Positions 55,012 through 64,000 of a stretch of DNA of 64,000 nucleotides are shown piece by piece; the stretch's first letter is position 1, and each line of letters opens with the position of its first letter. Both the position numbers and the translations under genes were made by a program. A model generated the notes under the pieces. That model was not told where the DNA came from, searched no databases, and worked only from the letters and a program-made list of their open reading frames with translations. Source of the stretch: Candidatus Mediterraneibacter guildfordensis (GTDB lineage: Bacteria > Bacillota > Clostridia > Lachnospirales > Lachnospiraceae); assembly GCA_019112735.1 (NCBI GenBank), contig DXIS01000031.1, positions 1 through 64,000 of the forward strand, given 5' to 3'.

Positions 55012-55944
55012 CTAAGATATACTTTTGGCGTCCTTTATCTCTTTTTCTGATGCACCAGCTATGCGGGAAATATCTTCCTCGCTCATTCCATTTTTAAGCA
55101 TTTGTATGATCATAGAAAGGCGGGCTTCCTCCACACCGGCGCTGTGCCCGTCCGCCCAGGCTTCTTCCCGCTCCTGCCGTATATGCTTTTCCTGGTCATA
55201 TTCGAATATACTCATTTCCTTCGCCTCCGCTCTGTGCTTTTCCAGAAAGTCCTTCAGCACGCCTTCTGCGATACACTCCCGGATCGCCCGCTCCACTGCA
55301 TCTGCGAGCTCGAGTTCACCTACATACTTCCGAACCTTGTCCGTATAGATAGAGTATTCCCTGAGCGTCCTGCAGGCTTCTTTCAGTTTCTGGTTGTGCT
55401 CCCCTGAAATGTTCAGCATCACTGCCGAGAGTTCCAGTCCTGCATGTGGATCTTCCTTCTCATACATGTCCGACAGGTTCAATACGGTCCGATCCGGCAG
55501 TTCTTCCTTCCCATTGTAGAAGATAAGGAACTCCGGCGGCGGGATCCGGATCACTTTTGTTCCGTACAGGTTTGCATTCCGCGTCATCCTTGAATACAGC
55601 TTTGCAATGTAGATCAGGAACCTTAAGGGTAAGTTCGGGTTATAGGTGGACTGGTGCTCGTACAGGGAGAGCCGCCCGTCGATCAGGAAAGAAACATCGT
55701 TCTTCACTGTCATGTAGATCGCGTTTTCCAGGGTGTTGATCTCCAGGACTTCCGGATCGGTATAATGTTTTCCGCTTACTGCGTTGTACAGCTCCAGCAG
55801 GTTGTTCTTATCCTGGAACAGCATGATGAACAGGGTGGACTTATACGTCCGGTTGACTGGCGCTGCGGTCGTTACGGATGGTACGTTTTGTACCTGTTTT
55901 GCACCTGAATTGTCTGTTATAGCCGCTTTTGTTTCTTTTGTCAT
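55012..55944 (-). CDS. Rpn-family recombination-promoting nuclease/putative transposase
   Basis: The 310-aa protein has the Rpn/PDDEXK-like core. YKSTLFIMLFQDKNNLLELYNAV precedes EINTLENAIYMTVKNDVSFLIDGRLSLYEHQ, which holds the catalytic-type Asp and E-x-Q residues. RFLIYIAKLYSRM follows. A helical C-terminus (about 235-310, Glu/Arg-rich with a DISRIAGASEKEI repeat-like end) follows. Members are multi-copy in Lachnospiraceae, and E. coli RpnA promotes recombination. Their transposition activity is not established. AAGGAGG lies 7 nt before the ATG. Confidence 0.88.
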   Translation of the reverse strand: MTKETKAAITDNSGAKQVQNVPSVTTAAPVNRTYKSTLFIMLFQDKNNLLELYNAVSGKHYTDPEVLEINTLENAIYMTVKNDVSFLIDGRLSLYEHQSTYNPNLPLRFLIYIAKLYSRMTRNANLYGTKVIRIPPPEFLIFYNGKEELPDRTVLNLSDMYEKEDPHAGLELSAVMLNISGEHNQKLKEACRTLREYSIYTDKVRKYVGELELADAVERAIRECIAEGVLKDFLEKHRAEAKEMSIFEYDQEKHIRQEREEAWADGHSAGVEEARLSMIIQMLKNGMSEEDISRIAGASEKEIKDAKSIS

Positions 55945-56275
55945 GTTTCAGCCTCCTTATGAAAATGTGGTGCAAAGAGACTGATGCTGTCAGAATATCA
56001 GGCGGCGCTATCTACTCCGCTGTCATGCTCCCGCATCCATAATCTCTCTGCTGTTAATAGGGAATTAAAAGCATTGAGATTTTCCTGAATGTAATAGAAC
56101 TTTTGATGCGGACAGCACTGCCGCTTAAGAATAGAACATGCTGGAAATATAATGCTTTTATACATGATAACACAGAGCGGATAAGAACACCAGAAAAAGA
56201 TATTTTACTCCTTCCTGGAAATGTGATAAAATAGCCCTGTTGAGTATATGATTCTGATTCAAGAAGGAGGATTAC
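55945..56275. other. gene-free stretch between rpn and hydratase genes
   Basis: The 331-bp divergent intergenic region is moderately AT-rich. A possible -10 box TATAAT (56148-56153) with weak -35 TTAAGA (56125-56130) could serve the hydratase gene. An imperfect inverted repeat (TGCTCCCGCATC near 56027 and GATGCGGACAGCA near 56105) is present. I see no ORF, no RNA gene and no clear operator. Confidence 0.45.
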
Positions 56276-58549
56276 ATGATCAAGTTATATGACAACGGCG
56301 TCTACCTCTTAAACGGTACCGAGATTGTAGAAGATACAGGAAATGTACAGGTTCCGCTCTCTAAGGAAGAGGCTGCGAAGAACACGATGGCATACGGCAT
56401 CTTAAACGCGCACAACACTTCCGGCAACATGCAGAACCTTCAGATTAAATTCGACAAGCTGACGTCTCATGACATCACATTTGTCGGCATTATCCAGACA
56501 GCGCGCGCTTCAGGGCTTCAGAAATTCCCGATCCCCTATGTGCTGACGAACTGCCACAACAGCCTCTGCGCAGTCGGCGGTACGATCAATGAGGATGACC
56601 ACATGTTCGGACTGACCTGCGCGAAGAAATACGGCGGCGTCTATGTTCCGCCTCATCAGGCAGTCATCCACCAGTATGCCCGTGAGATGCTTGCCGGCGG
56701 CGGTAAGATGATCCTCGGATCTGACAGCCATACACGTTATGGGGCGCTTGGAACCATGGCTATGGGAGAAGGCGGACCGGAGCTTGTAAAGCAGCTTCTC
56801 AACAAGACATATGATATCAAAATGCCGGGCGTGATCGCCATCTATCTGGACGGCGAGCCGGTGAAGGGCGTAGGTCCTCAGGACGTTGCACTTGCGATCA
56901 TCGGAGCGGTATTTAAAAACGGTTATGTCAATAATAAAGTCATGGAGTTCGTCGGACCGGGCGTGAAGAAGCTGAGCGCAGACTTCCGTATCGGCGTGGA
57001 CGTTATGACCACAGAGACGACCTGCCTGTCCTCCATCTGGACAACGGATGAGAAGATCGAAGAGTTCTATGAGATCCACGGCAGAAAAGACGACTACAAA
57101 GAACTGAACCCGGGCGCATGTACATACTACGACGGATGCGTATACGTGAACTTAAGCGAGATCAGACCGATGATCGCCATGCCGTTCCATCCGAGCAATG
57201 TATACACCATCGACGAGGTAAATGCAAACCTGAAAGATATCCTCCATGATGTAGAGCAGAAGGCGCTGGTGAGCCTGGACGGTGCGGTAGAGTATTCCCT
57301 TCAGGACAAGATCCGCGATGGAAAGCTCTATGTAGAGCAGGGCATCATCGCGGGATGCGCGGGCGGCGGATTTGAAAATATCTGCGCGGCGGCCGATATC
57401 ATCAAAGGACACAACATCGGCTCCGATGCATTTACATTCAGCGTATATCCGGCAAGTATGCCGGTCTATATGGAACTGGTGAAGAACGGCGCGGTGGCTG
57501 ACCTTATGGAAGCCGGAACCGTTGTGAAGACGGCGTTCTGCGGACCGTGCTTCGGCGCGGGCGACACCCCGGCGAACAATGCCCTGTCTATCCGCCACAC
57601 GACGAGAAACTTCCCGAACCGCGAGGGCAGCAAGCTCCAGAGCGGACAGATCTCTTCCGTGGCGCTCATGGACGCACGTTCCATCGCAGCGACGGCGGCG
57701 AACAAAGGATTCCTCACACCGGCGACAGCCATGGATGTGGAATACAAAGGACAGAAATATCATTTCGACAGCAACATTTACGCGAACCGCGTATTTGACA
57801 GCCACGGCGTGGCGGATCCGGATGTGGAGATCCAGTTCGGACCGAACATCAAGGACTGGCCGGAAATGTCAGCCCTGCCGGAGAACCTGATCGTGAAAGT
57901 CGTATCCGAGATCCACGATCCGGTCACAACAACGGACGAGCTCATCCCGTCAGGCGAGACTTCATCCTACCGCTCCAACCCGCTGGGACTGGCAGAGTTC
58001 GCACTCTCCAGAAAAGATCCGGCATACGTGGGACGGGCAAAAGAAGTGCAGAAAGCACAGAAAGCCATTGAGGCAGGCACATGTCCTCTCGATGCACTGG
58101 AAGAACTGAAGCCGGTCATGGCTACGATCCAGAAGACGTATCCGGAAGTGGGCAAAGGAAATATCGGCGTGGGAAGTACCATCTTCGCTGTGAAGCCGGG
58201 CGACGGTTCCGCCCGCGAGCAGGCTGCATCCTGCCAGAAGGTCCTCGGCGGCTGGGCGAACATTGCCATCGAGTACGCGACAAAGCGTTACCGCTCCAAC
58301 CTCATTAACTGGGGAATGCTTCCGTTCCTTACCGATGAGGATCATGAGCATCTCTCATTCAAAAACGGAGATTACATCTTCGTGCCGGATGTGAGAAAAG
58401 CCGTGGAAGAAAAAGCGGACGTGATCAAAGCATATGTAGTCGGAGACGAACTGAAAGAGATCAGCTTCCGGCTCGGAGACCTGACCGACGCAGAGCGGCA
58501 GATCATACTGGACGGATGCCTTATCAACTACTATAAGGCCGAGAGATAA
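56276..58549 (+). CDS. aconitase-family hydratase (YbhJ-like)
   Basis: The 757-aa protein belongs to the aconitase superfamily. [21 protein letters not shown] (about 142-162) and the iron-sulfur region [15 protein letters not shown] (about 420-434) are present, and [14 protein letters not shown] leads to a C-terminal swivel domain. The third cluster Cys is probably in [10 protein letters not shown] or [11 protein letters not shown]. It resembles the E. coli YbhJ-type hydratase more than canonical AcnA/AcnB in sequence, so citrate/isocitrate activity is not assured. No citrate synthase or isocitrate dehydrogenase gene is nearby. AAGGAGG lies 6 nt before the ATG. Confidence 0.88.
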   Translation: MIKLYDNGVYLLNGTEIVEDTGNVQVPLSKEEAAKNTMAYGILNAHNTSGNMQNLQIKFDKLTSHDITFVGIIQTARASGLQKFPIPYVLTNCHNSLCAVGGTINEDDHMFGLTCAKKYGGVYVPPHQAVIHQYAREMLAGGGKMILGSDSHTRYGALGTMAMGEGGPELVKQLLNKTYDIKMPGVIAIYLDGEPVKGVGPQDVALAIIGAVFKNGYVNNKVMEFVGPGVKKLSADFRIGVDVMTTETTCLSSIWTTDEKIEEFYEIHGRKDDYKELNPGACTYYDGCVYVNLSEIRPMIAMPFHPSNVYTIDEVNANLKDILHDVEQKALVSLDGAVEYSLQDKIRDGKLYVEQGIIAGCAGGGFENICAAADIIKGHNIGSDAFTFSVYPASMPVYMELVKNGAVADLMEAGTVVKTAFCGPCFGAGDTPANNALSIRHTTRNFPNREGSKLQSGQISSVALMDARSIAATAANKGFLTPATAMDVEYKGQKYHFDSNIYANRVFDSHGVADPDVEIQFGPNIKDWPEMSALPENLIVKVVSEIHDPVTTTDELIPSGETSSYRSNPLGLAEFALSRKDPAYVGRAKEVQKAQKAIEAGTCPLDALEELKPVMATIQKTYPEVGKGNIGVGSTIFAVKPGDGSAREQAASCQKVLGGWANIAIEYATKRYRSNLINWGMLPFLTDEDHEHLSFKNGDYIFVPDVRKAVEEKADVIKAYVVGDELKEISFRLGDLTDAERQIILDGCLINYYKAER

Positions 58550-58567
58550 TCATAAAATGCGAAAAGA

Positions 58568-58605
58568 GCGGGGCTGCCGGATCATCTGAGATCCGGCAGC
58601 CCCGC
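58568..58605. terminator. bidirectional terminator between hydratase and glgD
   Basis: GCGGGGCTGCCGGATC pairs perfectly with GATCCGGCAGCCCCGC around a 6-nt loop (16-bp stem). On the minus strand TCTTTTCGCATTTT follows, giving the better T-rich tail for glgD. The hydratase transcript meets it 19 nt after its stop codon. Confidence 0.82.
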
Positions 58606-58647
58606 TGCTCATTATGAGTGATTTTGAATCTGTCGTGTTTTGATATC

Positions 58648-59763
58648 TTACAGGGTGTCGCCGCGTTTTACGTAGCCCGGTTTCTCCGGTGCTGCGATGA
58701 TCCTCTTGCCGCGGATCACTCTCGCGTGTTTGTCGACTACCATGTTTTCGATATGTACGCCTTTTCCGATCACAACGTCTGCGGAGATCACGCAGTTCTT
58801 TACGATGGCGCCCGGTTTGATGGTGCATCCTCTTCCGATGATGGAGTTCTCAACGCTTCCGTCGATGAGGCAGCCGTTGGAAACTACGGAAGAGATCACT
58901 TCGCTGTCGTCGAAGTACTGGGTCGGGCAGGAGTCGTTCGTGCGTGTGTAGATCGGCCAGTCAGAACTGAAGAGGTTGGATGCGTTCTTCAGGTCGATGA
59001 GTGACATGTTCGCATCGTAGTAGCTCTTGAAGTCTGTAACTGCCGCGAAGTATCCTCTGTGCGGGATCGCGCGGATATCCAGTTCCTCGCACACTTCGTT
59101 CAGGATGTCGGCGAAGGTATACATGGAGGATGTCTTGTGCGCTTTCTTCACGAGGTCGAGGAAGAGCTCTTTGGACATTACGTATGTATCCATGGAGATG
59201 TTCCGGTTCTTCGCATTGCCGCGGTTCGGCTCGATGGAGAGCACGCCCTTCTGCTTGTTAATGTTCAGCGTATCGCATGAGAGGAATGCATCCTTCGCAT
59301 TGTCAACGGAATGATACATCATGGAAATGTCTGCGCCGGACTCTATGTGCTCGTTCAGGAACTCGCTGTAGTCTGCGGTGTAGATCATGTAGCTCGGTGC
59401 GATCACTACATACGGCTGCGGGAGCCGCTCGATGCAGTCCAGGCTCTCCATGTAGGCTTCCACGTCTGTGCTGTAGATATCGCCTACCTGTGCGGACTCG
59501 GTGTACATGATGTTCAGCTTGCCGCGCTTGGAGTTGATGTTGTAGTGGCGTCCGGTGCCGAGGTGCTCGGTCAGGGAACGCGGTTTCTGGCGGACATAGA
59601 CCTGGATGTTGTCGATGCCGCTGTTGCTCATATTAGAGATCGGAAAATCAATGATGCGGTAACGTCCGAGGAATGAGCATGCGCCTACGGGGCGGTATTC
59701 CTGCAGACCGTCTACCCTGATGTGATTTCCGGCAAAGTTCACAATACCAAATGCCTTATACAT
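58648..59763 (-). CDS. glgD: glucose-1-phosphate adenylyltransferase subunit GlgD
   Basis: The 371-aa protein is the regulatory-type partner of GlgC in Firmicute ADP-glucose synthesis. It keeps the nucleotidyltransferase N-terminus (VNFAGNHIRVDGLQEYRPVG and FLGRYRIIDFPISNMSNSGI) but lacks the intact catalytic GGxGxRL loop of GlgC. It ends in a left-handed beta-helix (IIGRGCTIKPGAIVKNCVIS). The start is ATG 59763, 9 nt after GGGGG; an ATG at 59772 would abut the ribosome site. It follows glgC by 1 bp. Confidence 0.95.
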   Translation of the reverse strand: MYKAFGIVNFAGNHIRVDGLQEYRPVGACSFLGRYRIIDFPISNMSNSGIDNIQVYVRQKPRSLTEHLGTGRHYNINSKRGKLNIMYTESAQVGDIYSTDVEAYMESLDCIERLPQPYVVIAPSYMIYTADYSEFLNEHIESGADISMMYHSVDNAKDAFLSCDTLNINKQKGVLSIEPNRGNAKNRNISMDTYVMSKELFLDLVKKAHKTSSMYTFADILNEVCEELDIRAIPHRGYFAAVTDFKSYYDANMSLIDLKNASNLFSSDWPIYTRTNDSCPTQYFDDSEVISSVVSNGCLIDGSVENSIIGRGCTIKPGAIVKNCVISADVVIGKGVHIENMVVDKHARVIRGKRIIAAPEKPGYVKRGDTL

Positions 59764-59764
59764 A

Positions 59765-60904
59765 TTATTCATCCCCCTTTACACGTTTTGCGACCAGTTC
59801 AATGTTCGGGCTGTCAGCGCTGCCGACTACGGCGTTCTTTCCGATCTTGATGCCGTCGGCTACAAGCGCGCGGGTTACAACAGCGCCTTCCTCAACTTCT
59901 GCGCCCGGCATCAGCACGCTGTCGATGACTTTCGCGCCGGCTGCGACTTTGGCGTTCGTAAAGAGGACAGAATTGCGGACTTCACCGTCGATCACACAGC
60001 CCTGAGTGATAAATGCTCTGTTCACAACAGCGTCCGCGCCGATGTACTGCGGAAGTGCGGTTACATCCTCGGTGTAGATCTTCCAGGTCGGGTCGTTCAG
60101 ATCCAGCTCATTGTTCTTGCTGAGCAGGTCCATATTTGCCTCCCAGAGAGAATCGATCGTTCCGACATCTTTCCAGTAGCCTTTGAACTTGTAAGCGTAT
60201 ACATTTTTCCCTTCATTCAGGAGCGTCGGGATGATGTCCTTGCCGAAGTCGTGTGAAGAATCCGGATCCTTCATATCCGCCTGAAGCATCTTGCGCAGGG
60301 TCTTCCAGTTGAAAATGTAGATGCCCATGGATGCCAGGTTGCTCTTCGGATGCTCCGGTTTCTCCTCGAACTCAACGATCCGTCCGGTCTCATTCGCATT
60401 CATGATGCCGAAACGGCTCGCTTCCTTCATCGGAACCTCGATAACGGCGATGGTCGCGTCGGACTGGGTCTCCTTGTGGTACGCCAGCATCTTCGCGTAA
60501 TTCATCTTGTAAATGTGGTCGCCGGAGAGGATGAGAAGATACTCCGGTGAGTATGTATCGATAAAATCGATATTCTGTGAGATCGCATCAGCGGTACCGC
60601 GGTAAACGTTCAGGTCCGCGTCTGATTTCTCACGGGGCGGAAGTACGAATACTCCGCTGTCCTTAGCGTCCAGACCCCAGCGGCGTCCGGCTGCGACATA
60701 GCTGTTCAGGAGAACAGATTCGTACTGCGTCAAAACACCGACCACGTCAATGCCGCTGTTCGCACAGTTGCTGAGCGGAAAATCGATGATACGGTATTTT
60801 CCGCCATATGATACAGCCGGTTTAGCGACTTTTTTGGTCAGATCATGCAGACGAGATCCGCGGCCGCCGGCTAAGATCATAGCTAACATGTTATTCTGTT
60901 TCAT
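59765..60904 (-). CDS. glgC: glucose-1-phosphate adenylyltransferase catalytic subunit GlgC
   Basis: The 379-aa enzyme makes ADP-glucose, the first committed step of glycogen synthesis. The catalytic loop [18 protein letters not shown] (about 8-25), [19 protein letters not shown], and the Asp of [13 protein letters not shown] are intact. [12 protein letters not shown] and a C-terminal beta-helix follow. It is the first gene of a leftward glgC-glgD operon. TATAAT on the minus strand (60944-60939) may be its -10 box, with no clear -35. Other glycogen genes are not in the window. Confidence 0.97.
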   Translation of the reverse strand: MKQNNMLAMILAGGRGSRLHDLTKKVAKPAVSYGGKYRIIDFPLSNCANSGIDVVGVLTQYESVLLNSYVAAGRRWGLDAKDSGVFVLPPREKSDADLNVYRGTADAISQNIDFIDTYSPEYLLILSGDHIYKMNYAKMLAYHKETQSDATIAVIEVPMKEASRFGIMNANETGRIVEFEEKPEHPKSNLASMGIYIFNWKTLRKMLQADMKDPDSSHDFGKDIIPTLLNEGKNVYAYKFKGYWKDVGTIDSLWEANMDLLSKNNELDLNDPTWKIYTEDVTALPQYIGADAVVNRAFITQGCVIDGEVRNSVLFTNAKVAAGAKVIDSVLMPGAEVEEGAVVTRALVADGIKIGKNAVVGSADSPNIELVAKRVKGDE

Positions 60905-60938
60905 AATGAGCCCTCTCTTTCATACTTACTATTCTCTA

Positions 60939-60944
60939 ATTATA
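60939..60944 (-). promoter_or_regulatory. candidate -10 element of glgCD
   Basis: TATAAT reads leftward 35 bp before the glgC ATG. No -35 hexamer of good match is found 16-18 bp further upstream, so this is tentative. It lies at the left end of the gene-free region 60905-61287, whose first 240 bp are very AT-rich. Confidence 0.35.
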
Positions 60945-61158
60945 CATTTCATCAGAAAAAAATTCTACATTTTTGTTTAAAAATTTTGAAAATAAAAGGA
61001 AAAATATAGGAAAAAGTCCTAATAAAAATAAGCCTTCCGGAAACGTGCATGGCATATGTACCGGAACAGGACCGGACAGGCCGAAAATATTAAAAATAGT
61101 AAAAATATTCTGTAAACAGTAACAATCCATTTCTTTTATGAATTTTCGGATTGGTGTA

Positions 61159-61187
61159 TTTACTTATTTTTTAAAAAGTGGTAATAT
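61159..61187 (+). promoter_or_regulatory. candidate promoter of the surface-protein gene
   Basis: TTTACT (61159-61164) and TAATAT (61182-61187) are spaced by 17 bp, with a long A/T tract in the spacer. It would start transcription near 61194, just ahead of the structured leader. Confidence 0.45.
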
Positions 61188-61212
61188 TTTCCAGAAAAGA
61201 CTAACTCTGGAA

Positions 61213-61260
61213 CGGTGCCCCATAGCGCGCAACAAAACGTTGCACATGGCGGAAATACCG
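61213..61260 (+). promoter_or_regulatory. structured leader of the surface-protein gene
   Basis: Three nested pairings are visible: CGGT (61213-61216) with ACCG (61257-61260), CCAT (61220-61223) with ATGG (61246-61249), and GCAAC (61229-61233) with GTTGC (61239-61243). The stem ends 12 nt before the ribosome site AGGGGTG (61273-61279). No known riboswitch consensus was recognised. Confidence 0.45.
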
Positions 61261-61287
61261 GGAAAGAATCAAAGGGGTGATAGGAAA

Positions 61288-64000
61288 ATGAGCAAGAGAA
61301 AAGGACGTGTTCTCGCAGGGCTGCTTGCATTGATGCTTGTCTGCACATCCAGCGGAATGTCTGCGCTGGCGGATGAAACCGGCGAACCGTCCGGGAAGGA
61401 GAGAACAGAGTCCGGCAGTGAAGGGCTGTGCGAGCACCATCCGGCACACACGGATGAATGCGGCTTCGATGAAGAAGCGGGCACGCCGTGCACTTACGTG
61501 TGCGATATCTGCGGCTCGGAAGATACATCTGAGATAACCGGTACAGACAGTACAACTGATGAGGAAGATACTACAGTTACAGAAGATGCATCCGACACAG
61601 ATGAGACCGGGATGAAAGAAACCGGCAAAAACGAACCTTCCAGCGAACAAACGAACAGCGGCAGTCAGCCGGCAGAGAATACAGATGAGGAAGAGAACAC
61701 CGTACAGATCACAGGATGGAACTGGATCGATGAAGGCGGAGTCCTTCAGAACACAGAGAACGTATGGGGACTGGGAGTACCTGGCGCCAGCGAGGAGAAT
61801 CCGCTGACACAGGATGCGCTCCTTGAGATGCTTCCTAAAGAGGTCGAGCTGACGCTGTCAGACGGAAGCGAGAAGACGGCAGCGCTTACCTGGGATCTGT
61901 CCGCTATACCGGAGGAGGGAATCTGGAGCGGCGACGTGACCGTAACGGCAACTGTGGATGGAACGTATAGCTTTGTGGAGGGAACTGCGCCAATAGAGGT
62001 GAAGGTAGAACTCAGCGGGGCGGAGACGTATGCAAGCGAGGAGAATCTGAATGCCAATAAGGTTATCGGCCTTTCTCCAAACGGAACAACCATAAATCTG
62101 TTTGACTATTGGCTTACAACCCGAGACGACAGCGATGATACCGGCGATGGAAACAAAGGAGAAACCGGGATTAATTCCGGGCATGTATTTCAATTCGGTG
62201 GCGGTATGGGGCAGACGCCCGAGAGTGCACCCTTGGATAAGGGAAATGTTAATCATTGGACAGGAGAGGGGCATGGCCCTCGTACTGGAATTGTAGAGGA
62301 TAAACTTGTAAATGACTATCCACAGTTAAATAGTAAGGTTTTAGGCGGCGAATCCCTTAACTACCTTTTTGATCCCCGCGTGGCGCATGACGGAAAAGCA
62401 TCGTTTACAGATGTCGGCGGGCTTCTTCAGGTAGATGATAAAGGATATTACTACTATAATAGTCAGAGTAACTTTGCAGAATTTGACGAGGATGCCAACG
62501 AATTCATCTTATATAATCAGAAAGCCGTAAAAGCCGGAGGAGGTTCTAAGGATGGACAGTTTTTCCCATTTGATACAGGTGCAGAGGTCTTTAGTGATTC
62601 AGGCCAGAATGGGATTACAATGAACAATGATATAAAATCTACAAATCAGATTATCAATCATTATTTTGGCATGACAATGTCCACCAGATTCGTTCAGCAG
62701 TTTGGCGGTCATACATCAGAGGATAGACTTACAGATGTGATATATGAATTCAGTGGTGATGATGATGTATGGATATTCATTGACAATACGCTTGTAGCAG
62801 ACCTGGGCGGTATTCACGATGCGGCGTCTGTGAAGATTAATTTTGATACTGGAGAAATTTGGATTAATAACAGATTACAAGACGAGAGTTTAGGTCATTT
62901 GTTGGAGTATAGCAGCAACACCTTACCCGACAATTCTTATCATACGTTAGATTTCTTCTATTTAGAGAGAGGAAATACAGACTCTAACATGAGTTTGAAA
63001 TATAACCTGGTTACGATTCCGGAGAGTTCAGTAATTAAGGTAGACCAGACAGGTGATGCGGTTCCGAATGCGGAATTTACATTATATGCAGCGAATGATA
63101 CTAATAAAAGTAATCCAATCGCGACCGGAACTACCGGGGCGAATGGAGAATTTGTTTTTCAGAAAAAAGATCAGAACGGTAATTATTTTCCCATTACAAT
63201 AGCAGAACTTTATGATAATTATAAGAATATTGGTGAGGGAGAGGATGATCCGGATCTGGTTCTGAGTGAAACGGAAGTTCCGAAAGGGTATCGTTCGAAT
63301 GGCGATCTGGAACTCCGGTTCTTTGAACAGAACGACGAAGTGCTTCTGCTCTCCTGTAATCAGTGGGATGTGGGCGCTTATGCCATGTCGAAAGTAACGG
63401 CAACAGCACCTAAAATACTTCAAAATGCAGATAATCCGAATATAACCATAGATTTAAGTACAGATGATGAGACACCGTTGATGTTCGCTGTGGTTTATCA
63501 GAACCAGGGGAATGGAAACTGGTATCCGGTATACGGGAATCCATTGGACGGCTGGACAGTTACACAGCCGGGCAATACGCCTGAAAGTCGTTGGGAAGCG
63601 GTGGAAACAGCAGTTAAGAACAATCCTTATGTTTTCCAGCTGGGAAGCAGCGGTTCTTATCAGGTAGAAGTTGATAATCTGCCCGGAGACATTCAGACAT
63701 ATTACCATATTTGTAAAAATGAAGGGAATGCTAAATATACAGTCGCATATTATTACAGTACTGCGAACAGTCTGGATCAGATCAGCCAGGATAACACATG
63801 GCGTATAGAGCCAGAGGCACAAGATAAAGACAGACAGTTTAGCCGTGTATTCTCTGTGAATCTTTACGTACCGAACATTAAAAACCGTCTCCTGATCCAG
63901 AAAGTAGACGATGCGGGGAAGCCGTTGAACGAGGTTGATTTTTCTTTATATAAGAAAGACCAGGTAAACGTAGATAACGATGGTAATGTTACTATTAAAT
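61288..64000 (+). CDS. large secreted fibro-slime/SpaA-fold surface protein (5' part)
   Basis: The frame is open from ATG 61288 to the window end (904 codons), so the gene is truncated here. A signal peptide (LAGLLALMLVCTSSGMSALA) comes first. A Cys/His-rich stretch follows (CEHHPAHTDECG then CTYVCDICG, about 48-76), then a Thr/Ser/Glu/Asp linker. A fibro-slime-type domain (SGDDDVWIFIDNTLVADLGG, about 485-504, then LDFFYLERGNTDS) precedes SpaA-like prealbumin folds (VIKVDQTGDAVPNAEFTLYA about 577, and LIQKVDDAGKPLNEVDFSLY at the end). It is probably a sortase-type adhesin or pilin-like protein, but the C-terminal sorting signal is outside the window. Base composition turns AT-rich after about 62280. 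Confidence 0.85.
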   Translation, partial: MSKRKGRVLAGLLALMLVCTSSGMSALADETGEPSGKERTESGSEGLCEHHPAHTDECGFDEEAGTPCTYVCDICGSEDTSEITGTDSTTDEEDTTVTEDASDTDETGMKETGKNEPSSEQTNSGSQPAENTDEEENTVQITGWNWIDEGGVLQNTENVWGLGVPGASEENPLTQDALLEMLPKEVELTLSDGSEKTAALTWDLSAIPEEGIWSGDVTVTATVDGTYSFVEGTAPIEVKVELSGAETYASEENLNANKVIGLSPNGTTINLFDYWLTTRDDSDDTGDGNKGETGINSGHVFQFGGGMGQTPESAPLDKGNVNHWTGEGHGPRTGIVEDKLVNDYPQLNSKVLGGESLNYLFDPRVAHDGKASFTDVGGLLQVDDKGYYYYNSQSNFAEFDEDANEFILYNQKAVKAGGGSKDGQFFPFDTGAEVFSDSGQNGITMNNDIKSTNQIINHYFGMTMSTRFVQQFGGHTSEDRLTDVIYEFSGDDDVWIFIDNTLVADLGGIHDAASVKINFDTGEIWINNRLQDESLGHLLEYSSNTLPDNSYHTLDFFYLERGNTDSNMSLKYNLVTIPESSVIKVDQTGDAVPNAEFTLYAANDTNKSNPIATGTTGANGEFVFQKKDQNGNYFPITIAELYDNYKNIGEGEDDPDLVLSETEVPKGYRSNGDLELRFFEQNDEVLLLSCNQWDVGAYAMSKVTATAPKILQNADNPNITIDLSTDDETPLMFAVVYQNQGNGNWYPVYGNPLDGWTVTQPGNTPESRWEAVETAVKNNPYVFQLGSSGSYQVEVDNLPGDIQTYYHICKNEGNAKYTVAYYYSTANSLDQISQDNTWRIEPEAQDKDRQFSRVFSVNLYVPNIKNRLLIQKVDDAGKPLNEVDFSLYKKDQVNVDNDGNVTIK

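Overview
This window is the replication-origin region of a Lachnospiraceae-type Firmicute (Clostridia), with roughly balanced base composition. The evidence is the gene order rsmG-mnmG-mnmE-jag-yidC-yidD-rnpA-rpmH / oriC / dnaA-dnaN-yaaA-recF-gyrB-gyrA, strong AGGAGG-type ribosome sites, and many families typical of gut Lachnospiraceae (DUF4173, DUF5702, DUF5711, DUF6147, DUF6382, domain-swapped GH3, GlgC/GlgD pair, Rpn nuclease). The species cannot be named from the sequence alone.

Layout. 1-1556: an alpha/beta-hydrolase-like gene, then about 470 bp of non-coding DNA rich in long inverted repeats. 1557-8582: the leftward ribosome/tRNA-modification/membrane-insertion cluster. 8583-10636: oriC, with DnaA-box clusters on both sides of dnaA. 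10637-17589: sliding clamp, RecF and gyrase. 17763-20228: a small membrane/regulator operon ending in a BofA-like protein. 20435-28918: a complete Tad/Flp (type IVb) pilus operon, tadZ-tadA-tadB-tadC-flp followed by pseudopilin-like genes and an A24 prepilin peptidase, then a DUF6382 protein, a rhomboid protease and a convergent soluble histidine kinase. 30515-35919: HIT protein, ECF-type sigma factor, a reversed murG, a DUF4367 membrane protein, an AT-rich stretch with a small secreted protein and a MITE-like repeat, and a TSCPD protein. 36068-47219: central carbon metabolism and replication/repair (pgi; a LytTR two-component pair; pfkA-dnaX-ybaB-recR-lacI family; transaldolase and split transketolase). 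47414-50672: an envelope trio (LysM, DUF5711, CvpA). 50749-51007: tRNA-Ala and tRNA-Asn, with a decayed DUF4143 gene beside them. 51539-60904: DUF3887, a small conserved protein, a domain-swapped GH3 glycosidase, an Rpn nuclease, an aconitase-family hydratase and glgCD for glycogen synthesis. 61288-64000: the 5' part of a large secreted fibro-slime/SpaA-fold surface protein that runs off the window.

How the genes fit together. Replication initiation and elongation (dnaA, dnaN, dnaX, gyrase) and recombination (recF, recR) sit with translation-maturation genes. The Tad pilus and the large surface protein provide attachment functions. pgi, pfkA, transaldolase, transketolase and glgCD give the glycolytic, pentose-phosphate and storage branches. 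The less ordinary items are a pseudopilin with a duplicated Cys/His module, the structured leaders of tadZ, dnaA and the surface protein, several long palindromes (two sharing a GGGAC signature), the AT-rich insert near 33.0-34.5 kb, and a PfkA with a mixed ATP/PPi active-site signature. No CRISPR array, prophage or intact insertion sequence was seen.
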